Source: Cribrihabitans_A pelagius
Lineage (GTDB): Bacteria > Pseudomonadota > Alphaproteobacteria > Rhodobacterales > Rhodobacteraceae
Length of the DNA stretch: 14,997 nucleotides
NCBI RefSeq assembly: GCF_048820915.1
Contig: NZ_JBMERR010000037.1
Coordinates: forward strand, 1-14,997
Direction: 5' to 3'
Shown here: in pieces, positions 6,982-14,059 of the stretch
How the letters are laid out: each line of letters starts with the position of its first letter
How positions within the stretch are numbered: position 1 is the stretch's first letter
Made by a program: the position numbers and the translations under genes
The notes under the pieces: generated by a model
The model's input: only the letters and a program-made list of their open reading frames with translations
Told to the model about the DNA's origin: nothing
The model's database searches: none

Positions 6982-8664
6982 ATGAGCGATGCTGAGCTGG
7001 TCCGGACGCTGAAATCCATCTGCGGGCGCCGCCATGTGCTGACTAGTGCCCGCGCCACCCGGCGGTTCCGCAAGGGGTTCCGCTCCGGCGAGGGGGAGGC
7101 GCTGGCGGTGGTCCAGCCAGCAACCCTGCTTGCGCAGTGGAAAGTGCTGCAGGCCCGTGATGCGGCTGACAAGATCGTCATCATGCAGGCGGCCAACACC
7201 GGGCTGACCGAGGGCTCCACCCCGAAGGGGAGCTACGACCGCGATGTGGTGCTGATCAACACCCGGCGGATGGACCAGCTGCAGCTGCTCGAAGGCAGCA
7301 AGCAGGTGGTGAGCTTCCCCGGCAGCACGTTGTTTGCGCTGGAAAAGCTGCTGGCGCCGCTGGGCCGTCAGCCGCATTCGGTGATCGGCTCCTCCTGCAT
7401 CGGTGCCTCGGTGGTGGGTGGTGTCTGCAACAACTCCGGCGGGTCGCTGGTGGAGCGGGGGCCGTCCTATACCGAACTGTCGCTGTTTGCCCGCATCACC
7501 GCCGAGGGGCAACTGGAGCTGGTCAATCACCTGGGCATCAGCCTGGGCGCCAGCCCAGAGGAGATCCTCACCCGGCTGCAGAACGGCGATTACCGCCGGG
7601 AGGATATCGAGACCGGCAACCGGAAAGCCTCTGACACCTCTTATGCCCGCCGGGTCCGCGACATCGACGCGCCGACCCCGGCGCGGTTCAACGCCGAAAA
7701 GTCGCGGCTTTATGAGGCGGCAGGCTGCGCTGGCAAACTGGCGGTATTCGCGGTGCGGCTGGACACCTATCCCAAGAACGATGAAGAACTGACTTTCTAC
7801 ATAGGGAGCCAAACCACGGCAGCGCTGACTGCCCTGCGCCGCCGCATCCTGGCGGAGTTTGCCACCCTGCCAGTCAGCGCGGAATACATGCACCAGGATG
7901 TCTTCGACCTGTCGGACCGCTACGGTAAAGACACGATGGTGATGATTGACAAGCTGGGTACTGACCGGCTGCCGTTGTTCTTTGCCTTGAAGGGCGCGGT
8001 GGATGCGCGGCTGGAGCGCATTCCGGGCTTGGGCAATCTGACCGACCGCGTATTGCAGGCGCTGTCGCGGCTGTGGCCAGACATCCTGCCGCAGCGGATG
8101 CGGGCGTTCCGCCGCTCCCACCCGCACCACCTGATCCTCAAGATGCGCGACGGCGGCATCGCCGAGGCCCGCGCCCTTCTGGAAGAGATGACCAATGACG
8201 ATGCGCTAATTTTCTTCGAATGCACCCCACGCGAGGCCAAAATGGCTGGTCTGCACCGCTTTGCCGCGGCTGGCGCTGCGGTGCGCTACATGGCGGTCCA
8301 CCGCTCGGATGTAGAAGACATCATCGCGCTGGACGTCGCTCTTCGCCGTAACGATCAGGACTGGTTCGAGGGGCTGCCGCCGGAAATCTCCGATCAGCTC
8401 TTGAACCGGCTCTATTACGGCCACTTTATGTGCCACGTACTGCATCAGGACTACATCGTGAAAAAGGGCGCGGACCCGAAGGAACTGAAGGAGGCCATGC
8501 TAGTTCTGCTTGACGAGCGCGGTGCCGAATACCCTGCGGAACACAACGTCGGACATCTGTATCCAGCAAAACAGGACCTCGCAGCCTTCTACAAATTGGT
8601 AGACCCCACAAACAGCATGAACCCGGGCATCGGCAAAATGTCCCGCAAAAAACACTACGCCTGA
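6982..8664 (+). CDS. dld: Quinone-dependent D-lactate dehydrogenase (FAD flavoprotein)
   Basis: 560 residues, close to the 571 of E. coli Dld, and similar along the whole length to what I know of that protein. Dld oxidises D-lactate to pyruvate at the cytoplasmic face of the inner membrane and passes electrons to quinone. The FAD-binding half carries QAANTGLTEGSTPKG (69-83) and IGSSCIGASVVGGVCNNSGG (135-154). The middle shows SGCAGKLAVFAVRLDT-like and GEYMH/DKLGTD-like blocks, here AAGCAGKLAVFAVRLDT and YGKDTMVMIDKLGTDRLP. The end has AEHNVGHLYPA and DPTNSMNPGIGKMS. An arginine/lysine-rich stretch in the middle is where E. coli Dld contacts the membrane. A purine-rich AGGGAGGGCAGG precedes the ATG. 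It is the last gene of the TRAP operon and tells us that the imported acid is most likely D-lactate or a close relative. Confidence 0.93.
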   Translation: MSDAELVRTLKSICGRRHVLTSARATRRFRKGFRSGEGEALAVVQPATLLAQWKVLQARDAADKIVIMQAANTGLTEGSTPKGSYDRDVVLINTRRMDQLQLLEGSKQVVSFPGSTLFALEKLLAPLGRQPHSVIGSSCIGASVVGGVCNNSGGSLVERGPSYTELSLFARITAEGQLELVNHLGISLGASPEEILTRLQNGDYRREDIETGNRKASDTSYARRVRDIDAPTPARFNAEKSRLYEAAGCAGKLAVFAVRLDTYPKNDEELTFYIGSQTTAALTALRRRILAEFATLPVSAEYMHQDVFDLSDRYGKDTMVMIDKLGTDRLPLFFALKGAVDARLERIPGLGNLTDRVLQALSRLWPDILPQRMRAFRRSHPHHLILKMRDGGIAEARALLEEMTNDDALIFFECTPREAKMAGLHRFAAAGAAVRYMAVHRSDVEDIIALDVALRRNDQDWFEGLPPEISDQLLNRLYYGHFMCHVLHQDYIVKKGADPKELKEAMLVLLDERGAEYPAEHNVGHLYPAKQDLAAFYKLVDPTNSMNPGIGKMSRKKHYA

Positions 8665-8669
8665 AGTTC

Positions 8670-8691
8670 GGACCTTTGTGTACTCGGGTCC
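8670..8691 (+). terminator. Weak hairpin after dld
   Basis: GGACC (8670-8674) pairs with GGTCC (8687-8691) around a 12-base loop, five bases after the dld stop, followed by TGTTGCTCT. The stem is short, so termination here is uncertain. Confidence 0.3.
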
Positions 8692-8733
8692 TGTTGCTCT
8701 GCTGACATGACGAAAGGGGCGGCTGCGGCGTTA

Positions 8734-9583
8734 GGCCGTGTTGACAAAAGAGATTCACAGGCAGCGCTGAACGTGATTCAAGCTGGTATCTGCGATGGAG
8801 ACCAGGTTGGCACGAAACCTTATGTCGGACGAAGAATGGGCGTTCTTTGAGCGTTTCATCCTTTCTGCCCGCGCCCCGAACGGACGTAAACCCGCCAATC
8901 ACCGGCTGTTCTTGATGGGATATTCTGGATTGCCCGGACCGGCGCGCCATGGCGCGATCTGCCGGAAGAGTTTGGCAAGTGGGCGAGCGTCTACCGCCAG
9001 TTCCGGCGCTGGACGCTGGCGGGGCTCTGGGAGGAGATCATGGAGGCCCTGAACGAAAGCGGGGCCGTGCCAGACGCCCTGCAAATGATCGACAGCACCG
9101 TGATCCGGGCCCATCATCAGGCAGCGGGTGCTAAAGGGGGACTCCGCGACAGGGTTTCGGGCGCTCAAGAGGTGGCTTCACGACCAAGATCCACCTCCTC
9201 GTCAACGCGCATGGTCTGCCCATGAGGACAGAGATCACGCCGGGCCAGACATCCGACTATCTCGGTTTCGATCTGGTCATGGCCGACAACCTGCCCAGTC
9301 CCAGCGTGTTACTGGCGGATCGTGGCTATGATGGCGACAGCATCAGGGCGTACCTGAATGCGCGCAACGTCCTGCCCGTTATCCCAATGCGAAAATCCCG
9401 TAAGAAGCGTATCGGTGTCGACCGCTCGCTTTACCGCCTGCGCAACCTGGTCGAGCGCTGCTTCAACAAACTAAAGAACGCCCGCCGCGTGGCAACTCGC
9501 TATGACAAAACCATGGAAAGCTTCCTGTGCTTCATCGACATTACATCCATCCGGCTTTGGCTCAGACATTTGTCAACATGACC
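8734..9583 (+). mobile_element. Complete IS5-family element with a disrupted transposase, 850 bp
   Basis: The left end GGCCGTGTTGACAAA (8734-8748) and the reverse complement of the right end, GGTCATGTTGACAAA (9583-9569), differ at only two of 15 positions. Both ends are flanked by TA (8732-8733 and 9584-9585), the target duplication expected for part of the IS5 family. The element sits between the dld operon and the globin gene. The transposase stop codon lies inside the right inverted repeat. Confidence 0.8.
8795..9581 (+). pseudogene. IS5-family DDE transposase, broken by frame changes
   Basis: The protein can be followed through three frames. Frame A (from 8795) gives METRLARNLMSDEEWAFFER and ends its match near 8908. 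There one base appears missing, since LDGIFWIARTGAPWRDLPEE continues in the next frame. Frame B runs through RQFRRWTLAGLWEEIMEAL and MIDSTVIRAHHQAAGAKGG, with the first catalytic Asp. At a run of five G (about 9134-9140) the match jumps to frame C, giving TPRQGFGRSRGGFTTKIH and then LLADRGYDGDSIR (second Asp) and RNLVERCFNKLKN (catalytic Glu). The second change is a -1 shift at an AAAGGGGG run and could be programmed frameshifting as in other IS5 elements. The first has no slippery sequence, so I judge the gene dead. Confidence 0.85.
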
Positions 9584-9645
9584 TAATCGGGGTTCTCGAA
9601 GCGCCGGAATTCAATTGAGTTCTCCATGGTGGCGCCATTTTCAGT

Positions 9646-10047
9646 TCACTTGTGCAGGATGTCCTTCTCCAGGGAGCGGAGGATTTCCCGGACCGTTTTG
9701 CAGGATGTACTATCGTAGTTGAGAGCGCTCATCGTCTTCAGAATGTCATCGGACGCTGCCTCATATTCAGCAGCGTTGATGTTCATCCCGCGATGTGCCT
9801 CTGCCATACTGCGACCGCGATAGTTGTCGGGACCGCCAGCTCCAGCGGCGAAGAAATCGCAGGTGTGCTGTTTGACTTCTTCGACATATTCGGGGCGGTC
9901 TTCGTATGGCACAAAGCGTTCCCTGATAACTGGGTTGCACAAGTGCGCCGCGATGGCTCCGTCGACGATCCGCCGAATTCCGGCGGCCCCCCCAAGCCTC
10001 TCGAATAGGGTGACAGTAATAAATTCTCGGCCCACTGACATAGACAT
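9646..10047 (-). CDS. Group 1 truncated hemoglobin
   Basis: 133 residues in the 2-on-2 globin fold. LFERLGGAAGIRRIVD (14-29) is the opening helix motif, AAGAGGPDNYRGR (67-79) is the GGP..Y.G loop, and EAHRGMNI holds H85, the expected proximal heme ligand. The position of the usual B10 tyrosine (family pattern VD.FY) reads VDGAI here, so the common distal tyrosine seems absent. Truncated globins bind O2 or NO; many detoxify NO or sense oxygen, but the reaction of this one cannot be read from sequence. AAAGGAGG five bases before the ATG at 10047 fixes the start. It lies 61 bp downstream of the tautomerase gene on the same strand and is probably co-transcribed with it under the HxlR-type regulator. 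Confidence 0.88.
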   Translation of the reverse strand: MSMSVGREFITVTLFERLGGAAGIRRIVDGAIAAHLCNPVIRERFVPYEDRPEYVEEVKQHTCDFFAAGAGGPDNYRGRSMAEAHRGMNINAAEYEAASDDILKTMSALNYDSTSCKTVREILRSLEKDILHK

Positions 10048-10108
10048 GTTCGCCTCCTTTCACAATGTAGCTGCATTCCCGTTCAGGTGGCTTCAGATTG
10101 AACGGCTT

Positions 10109-10303
10109 TCATGTGGCATTCGTCAGAGGTTTTCCTCCAACTGCGCATCCCCCGCTTGCGAACTCACTGACCCTGACCCAAGTGAAGCCGCGCATGGCCT
10201 CGCCTTCCACGGCGACGACTGCCTCGGTCACGCCTTCGATCAATCGCTGTTTCTGGCTTCGGCGGAAAACGCCCTCGATGAGTTGGATGTCTACAAGTGG
10301 CAT
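10109..10303 (-). CDS. 4-oxalocrotonate tautomerase family protein
   Basis: 64 residues, typical for this family. Starting at 10303 gives MPLVDIQLIEG, so removal of Met leaves the catalytic amino-terminal proline. An in-frame ATG 33 bases upstream exists but would bury that proline, and AAGGAG seven bases before 10303 supports the shorter form. VTEAVVAVEGEAMR and the carboxy-terminal GGKPLT are further family hallmarks. The arginine found at mature position 11 in the classical enzyme is replaced (valine here), so it is probably not 4-oxalocrotonate tautomerase itself but a relative acting on another enol/keto or conjugated substrate. Genes of this family often sit beside HxlR-type regulators and respond to electrophiles; here the divergent neighbour is such a regulator, with the globin gene downstream. 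Confidence 0.88.
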   Translation of the reverse strand: MPLVDIQLIEGVFRRSQKQRLIEGVTEAVVAVEGEAMRGFTWVRVSEFASGGCAVGGKPLTNAT

Positions 10304-10390
10304 GGCTGTTCTCCTTGGCTCCACCGGTCCGCTCAATCTACGCGGCTAATCCGGTCTGGGCACAGCCTGCGCCGGAGGCCAATCGAAATC

Positions 10391-10421
10391 CAGTTCAGGA
10401 ACTGAACCTATGTGGTATAGT
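10391..10421 (+). promoter_or_regulatory. Overlapping palindromes and -10 in front of the HxlR-type gene
   Basis: Two perfect palindromes overlap: CAGTTC-AG-GAACTG (10391-10404) and GTTCAG-GAA-CTGAAC (10393-10407). TATAGT at 10416-10421 is a good -10, and with a 17-base spacer the -35 would fall inside the palindromes at 10393-10398, where there is no good consensus match. This is the only strong symmetric sequence between the divergent tautomerase and regulator genes. It is the most likely HxlR binding site, fitting autorepression and control of the other strand. Confidence 0.55.
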
Positions 10422-10472
10422 ATTTGAAGCAGTCGTGAGCGCGGAGCAGCATGCGAAGGCGAGGAGGCCTCG

Positions 10473-11171
10473 ATGACAAATGCAAGTTACAAACAGTTCT
10501 GTCCCGTTGCGATGGCAGCCGAGGTACTCTGCACTCGCTGGACTATGGTGTTGCTGCGGGAGTTGATCGCCGGATCGACCAGGTTCAACGAATTGCGCCG
10601 GGGTCTGCCGCGGATGTCTCCGGCTCTCTTATCGAAACGCCTGCGAGAGCTGGAAGAGTCCGGGGTTGTGAAGCGTGAGCGTATCGCGGGATCTTCCGAG
10701 GCATACGCTTACCGCCTTACGGACGCCGGGCGGGACATCCAGCCTGTGGTAGAGGCCATCGGCATTTGGGGCCAGAAGTGGGTTGAGACAGAGCCCTCAT
10801 TGAACAATCTCGACGTAGAGTTGCTGATGTGGGATATGCGGCGAAATCTGAATACTGATCCTGTTCCGCCCAAACGGACGGTGATTGAATTCGTCTACTC
10901 CGATCTGCCGCAATCGCAACGCAGGTGGTGGCTGATCGTCGAGAAGGACCGAGCAGTAGATTTATGCCATGTCGATCCGGGTCTGGATGTCGACCTGTAT
11001 GCGACGGTTAGCCTGCGTACAATGACTGAAATTTGGATGGGCCTGCGGACTGTGCAGAACGCAGTAGATCAGAATACTCTGTTGCTGGTTGGCCCTTCGG
11101 GCCTGATTGACAATATGCAATCTTGGCTTGGTTTAAGTCCCTTTGCCGTCCAGAAGAAGCTGATTAATTGA
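10473..11171 (+). CDS. HxlR-type winged-helix regulator with extra C-terminal domain
   Basis: 232 residues. The first 105 or so are a MarR/HxlR winged helix: FCPVAMAAEVLCTRWTMVLLREL, then FNELRRGLPRMSPALLSKRLREL as the recognition helix and EAYAYRLTDAGR as the wing. C10 is at the position of the redox-sensing cysteine in YodB-like members, and C20 is a second cysteine nearby. Residues about 115-232 form an additional domain, probably of the SCP2-like type often attached to longer HxlR proteins; this is less certain. GAGGAGG at 10461-10467 supports the ATG at 10473. It is divergent from the tautomerase-globin pair, so it probably senses a reactive compound through C10 and controls those genes. 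Confidence 0.85.
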   Translation: MTNASYKQFCPVAMAAEVLCTRWTMVLLRELIAGSTRFNELRRGLPRMSPALLSKRLRELEESGVVKRERIAGSSEAYAYRLTDAGRDIQPVVEAIGIWGQKWVETEPSLNNLDVELLMWDMRRNLNTDPVPPKRTVIEFVYSDLPQSQRRWWLIVEKDRAVDLCHVDPGLDVDLYATVSLRTMTEIWMGLRTVQNAVDQNTLLLVGPSGLIDNMQSWLGLSPFAVQKKLIN

Positions 11172-11328
11172 TCTGGTTTGTCGATATGCCTCTCCGGTGA
11201 TCAGCGTAGGGACAATCCTGAATCTTGTGCCCTGGCGTGGCAGCTCAATTTTGAGGAGACCCGCGCATGGCGCTGCCTTCTTCCTGGATTTGTGCTAAGG
11301 TGTTTTCGAAAAAAGGAGGAGGCAATAA

Positions 11329-12135
11329 ATGCCGATTTTCCTGGACCGCCACGATATGGTCGAACAAACCGCGGAAGAAACCGCCGCGCTGCATATCGAA
11401 GACCTGAAGATACAAGACAGCTATGGCGTCAAGTTCCTGACCTACTGGTACGATGCGGACCGCCGGACAACGTTTTGCCTGGTTGATGCGCCGGACAAGG
11501 CGACAGCCGACAGGGTTCACGCCGAAGCGCATGGGCATGTAGCCAATGAGATGATCGAAGTTGAGCTTTCCGCCGTCGAAGCCTTTCTGGGACGGATTCA
11601 GGACCCGCCCAACGCCAAGACAGCGGCGATCGACGAGTCCGCCTTCCGCGCCATCATGTTCACGGATATTGTCGGGTCAACTGAGATGACCTCCCGTCTG
11701 GGGGATGAAATGGCGGTGGAACTGCTGCGGACCCACGATTCCATGATCCGGCGGTGCCTGGAGCAATTTGGTGGCACCGAAGTGAAGCATCTCGGGGATG
11801 GCGTCATGACCTCCTTCAAGGACGTTGCTGCCTCGGTAACCTGCGCTATCAAGATTCAGGAGGAGTTCGCCGCCTTCAACCGCATCAGCAAATTCCCAAT
11901 CCAGGTCAGGATCGGCGTTCACGCCGGCGAACCGGTCGAGGAAAAGAATGATCTGTTCGGCTCGGCGGTGCAATTGGCAGCGCGCATCTGCGCGGTTGCG
12001 CAAGCGGATGCGGTTCTGGTCTCGCAGGAGGTCATGGATGAATGCAGCGATGGGAAACTGGCATTCGAACCCAACGGATCTGCCGAACTCAAGGGGATTT
12101 CGCAGCCGGTTTCCCTCTTCTCTCCGCGCGAGTGA
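11329..12135 (+). CDS. DUF4242 domain fused to class III nucleotide cyclase
   Basis: 268 residues, two domains. Residues 1-92 are a DUF4242 domain (MPIFLDRHDM, YGVKFLTYWYDADRRTTFCLVD, VHAEAHGHVANEMIEVE), a ferredoxin-like fold in which some members bind nickel; H8, H22, H64, H68 and H70 are candidate ligands. Residues about 105-265 are a class III cyclase domain. D113 in FTDIVGS and D157 in HLGDGVM are the two metal-binding aspartates, and K153 is at the purine-recognition position. The VN..AAR motif reads VQLAARIC, so the transition-state asparagine is glutamine while the arginine remains. No membrane segment or signal peptide is seen, so it should be cytoplasmic and make cAMP (or cGMP) under control of the N-terminal domain. 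AAAGGAGGAGG precedes the ATG by several bases. It stands alone, convergent with the DUF2182 remnant. Confidence 0.88.
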   Translation: MPIFLDRHDMVEQTAEETAALHIEDLKIQDSYGVKFLTYWYDADRRTTFCLVDAPDKATADRVHAEAHGHVANEMIEVELSAVEAFLGRIQDPPNAKTAAIDESAFRAIMFTDIVGSTEMTSRLGDEMAVELLRTHDSMIRRCLEQFGGTEVKHLGDGVMTSFKDVAASVTCAIKIQEEFAAFNRISKFPIQVRIGVHAGEPVEEKNDLFGSAVQLAARICAVAQADAVLVSQEVMDECSDGKLAFEPNGSAELKGISQPVSLFSPRE

Positions 12136-12164
12136 CGGCAGCCCGGGTTGAAGGACCGCGGTAT

Positions 12165-12962
12165 TCAGGCCAAAAACCCGTTCCAGACGGCGATCATCAC
12201 GCCCCAGCCCACAAGCGTCAGGCCCAGCGGCGCGCATATTTTCCGCCCCCAGACGAAATTCTTTTCAACCGCCATCAGCGCCCCAAGCAGCAGCATCCAG
12301 CCGACATTCGCGGTTCCGACCACGAACATCAACAGCATCAACGCTCAGCAGCACCCGACGCAGAACAGCCCGTGACGCCATCCCAGCCGCATCGCGTTGC
12401 GGTACTCGGCCCTCCCTTGCCAGTGTTCCAAGACAAAGCCGAGCGGCATCCTGCATTTGTCCAGACATTGCCTTTTCAGATCCGAGAACTGAAACAACCC
12501 AGCCGGAGTGAAAGCAACCGCGCCAATGAGCCAGCCGTTGAAAACCAGCCAACCCACCTGCTGCACCCCCGCGGCCAGGGCAATATCTGCAAGATGTGCA
12601 AGGATGGCAAAACCCATCCAGGCCGCGAGATAGCCGCAGACAACCAGCGCGACCAGAGCGGCGCTGTCGCGGCGGCGCCGGGTCAACCGGGAAAAGGCAA
12701 ACAGGACCGGCAGCGTCGTGGGTAGCATCATCGCGGCCAGCATCAGTATCCAGCCGAACGCATACAGCGCCGCCGGAACCAGCGAAGCACCCAACGGCAG
12801 GGCCGCGCAGATCGACCCCACTACGCCAATCTGTGTCCAGTCGCCGTGATCCAGATATCTGCCATAGGGGCTGGACGCCCAGATCCAAAGCAGAATCCAG
12901 GCAAAGGCCGTCAGCAGCAGCCCAAGCGTATAGAATGCCTTTCGGTGAAGGGACGTGTCCAT
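12165..12962 (-). pseudogene. DUF2182 integral membrane protein gene with an in-frame TGA
   Basis: The minus-strand frame from the ATG at 12962 encodes a hydrophobic protein of the DUF2182 family. Membrane segments include residues about 10-30, YAFGWILMLAAMMLPTTLPVL and LVALVVCGYLAAWMGFAIL. It reaches the family motif HGLFCVGCC, where a Trp is expected next, and instead meets TGA at 12347-12345. The same frame continues with ALMLLMFVVGTANVGWMLLL and AVEKNFVWG to a second TGA at 12165, giving 265 codons and the full family length. A single TGG to TGA change explains it. A truncated 205-residue product is still possible. It lies 15 bases after the DUF1326 gene, its usual partner. Confidence 0.8.
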
Positions 12963-12977
12963 GTCACATTCGCCTGA

Positions 12978-13586
12978 TCAGGCGTGTTCAAACCGGAACG
13001 CCCCTTGGATCGCGTTGTGCTTCTTGAGGTCAACATCGACACCGACGCCCTCATCCTTCATCTGGAAGTATTCGGCTTTGGAGACATAGGCCGGCGAGCC
13101 CGGGATCGTGGTGAAGATGCTTTCGTTAAGCTTGGTGACTTCCCCGGTCGGCCCGCGATAGGGCTCCATCTCGGCTTCCAGCATACCGCCCACTTTGAGG
13201 ATGCCGCGCCCTTTGTTGAGCTCGAAGGTGATGCTTGCGCTTTTGGCCTGCAGTTCTTTTGCCACCAGCCCGGCGAGATCGCCCAATGGCCCCCCCCCTT
13301 TTTTGCCCTGCAGCAAATCAATGGCGGCGTCCCGCTGTTCATTCGTGGCGCCTGAGTCGACATAGAGCTGCCGGGTCCAATTGCCTTTCAGAACATTGTC
13401 CGGGATCAGCAGTGTTGAGGCGATAACGCCCCCGGACATGTCCACGCCATCGACCTCACCGGAATTGATGCGATAGGCAATGGTTCCGTTGCATTGCCCA
13501 CCATCGGGGTCTTCTCCGATCCAGCATGGGCACAGCACGGTGCAGCTGCATACTTCCAGAAGATCACCTACGATTGCGTAAGTCAT
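12978..13586 (-). CDS. DUF1326 domain protein
   Basis: 202 residues of the DUF1326 family. Near the start is a cysteine cluster typical of the family, EVCSCTVLCPCWIGEDPDGG (C13, C15, C19, C21) with C32 further on, followed by a Ser/Thr-rich beta domain (IASTLLIPDNVLKGNW, GKKGGGPLGDLAGLVA). Such clusters suggest metal binding, but no function is established that I know of. There is no signal peptide. AAGGGGAC before the ATG at 13586 is an acceptable ribosome binding site. It is the first gene of a pair with DUF2182, an association commonly seen, where the membrane protein may be its partner; here that partner gene is interrupted. Confidence 0.87.
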   Translation of the reverse strand: MTYAIVGDLLEVCSCTVLCPCWIGEDPDGGQCNGTIAYRINSGEVDGVDMSGGVIASTLLIPDNVLKGNWTRQLYVDSGATNEQRDAAIDLLQGKKGGGPLGDLAGLVAKELQAKSASITFELNKGRGILKVGGMLEAEMEPYRGPTGEVTKLNESIFTTIPGSPAYVSKAEYFQMKDEGVGVDVDLKKHNAIQGAFRFEHA

Positions 13587-13767
13587 TTCGGTCCCCTTGT
13601 TTCAGTCCGCCTCGATATGCTTTCAAGAATTCTGGCAGCAATCGTTGCGTCGACGGCTGAACCGCCCAAAAGGAGTGCCTACGTTTCGCCATTTTAACAC
13701 AATCCGGGTTTTGGAAGTAGTGGCTGGTCCTTGTTGAAAAACAGACCTGATATCTGTTGGCCGGATG

Positions 13768-13995
13768 TCAGCACCTTTTCTGGGTCTGACCGCGGTGCGA
13801 GGGTGCGACAATAACTGCGTCAGGCGCCAGCATGGTGAAAGACTGGATTCCCCGCATGGCCAGCTTTGGTGCTATCATCGAAAGCCCGCTACGTCCGGCT
13901 CCTTGTGAATTGACCGTTTCAACCTCGCTGCGCGCTGCATCAATGGCCGGTTTCATCGCCGCGTAACAGCGCCAGATTTCGAGCGCATACAGCAT
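13768..13995 (-). CDS. Possible small hypothetical protein, 75 residues
   Basis: The minus frame from the ATG at 13995 reads MLYALEIWRCYAAMKPAIDA, then a Ser/Ala-rich helix and SMIAPKLAMRGIQSFTML, ending in a basic tail (SHRGQTQKRC). The composition is plausible for a short helical protein and the frame is clean, but I recognise no family. The sequence just before the start is the R2 repeat (14003-14048), and the ribosome binding site (GGAAGAA) is weak. The open frame also extends upstream through the repeat, so both the start and the gene itself are uncertain. It might be the remainder of a longer gene cut by the IS481-type element. Confidence 0.35.
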   Translation of the reverse strand: MLYALEIWRCYAAMKPAIDAARSEVETVNSQGAGRSGLSMIAPKLAMRGIQSFTMLAPDAVIVAPSHRGQTQKRC

Positions 13996-14002
13996 TTCTT
14001 CC

Positions 14003-14048
14003 GCTGCGAGCGCGCGCAGCGAAAAATCCCAATGACCGGGTTGGGCTC
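14003..14048 (-). repeat. Interspersed repeat R2, copy 3
   Basis: Shares GCTGCGAGCGCGCGCAGCG, a shorter A-run and CAATGACCGGGTTGGGCTC with 2276-2323, in the same orientation and about 11.7 kb away. The match stops shortly before the probable end of the IS481-family element (about 14060), which may have truncated the repeat. Confidence 0.7.
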
Positions 14049-14059
14049 GCCGCGAACGT

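Noticed and set aside
6871..8130. Minus-strand open frame of 419 codons
   Set aside because: Antisense to dctQM and dld, which are unmistakable. The translation is rich in Gln, Arg and His, as expected for a shadow frame.
12340..12352. Selenocysteine decoding of the TGA in DUF2182
   Set aside because: The expected residue is tryptophan and not cysteine, and I see no selenocysteine insertion hairpin or selenium genes nearby; a nonsense mutation is simpler.
12042..12725. Plus-strand open frame of 227 codons after the cyclase gene
   Set aside because: It overlaps the cyclase end in another frame and is antisense to the DUF2182 gene; the low-complexity Gln/Pro/Arg composition is typical of a shadow.
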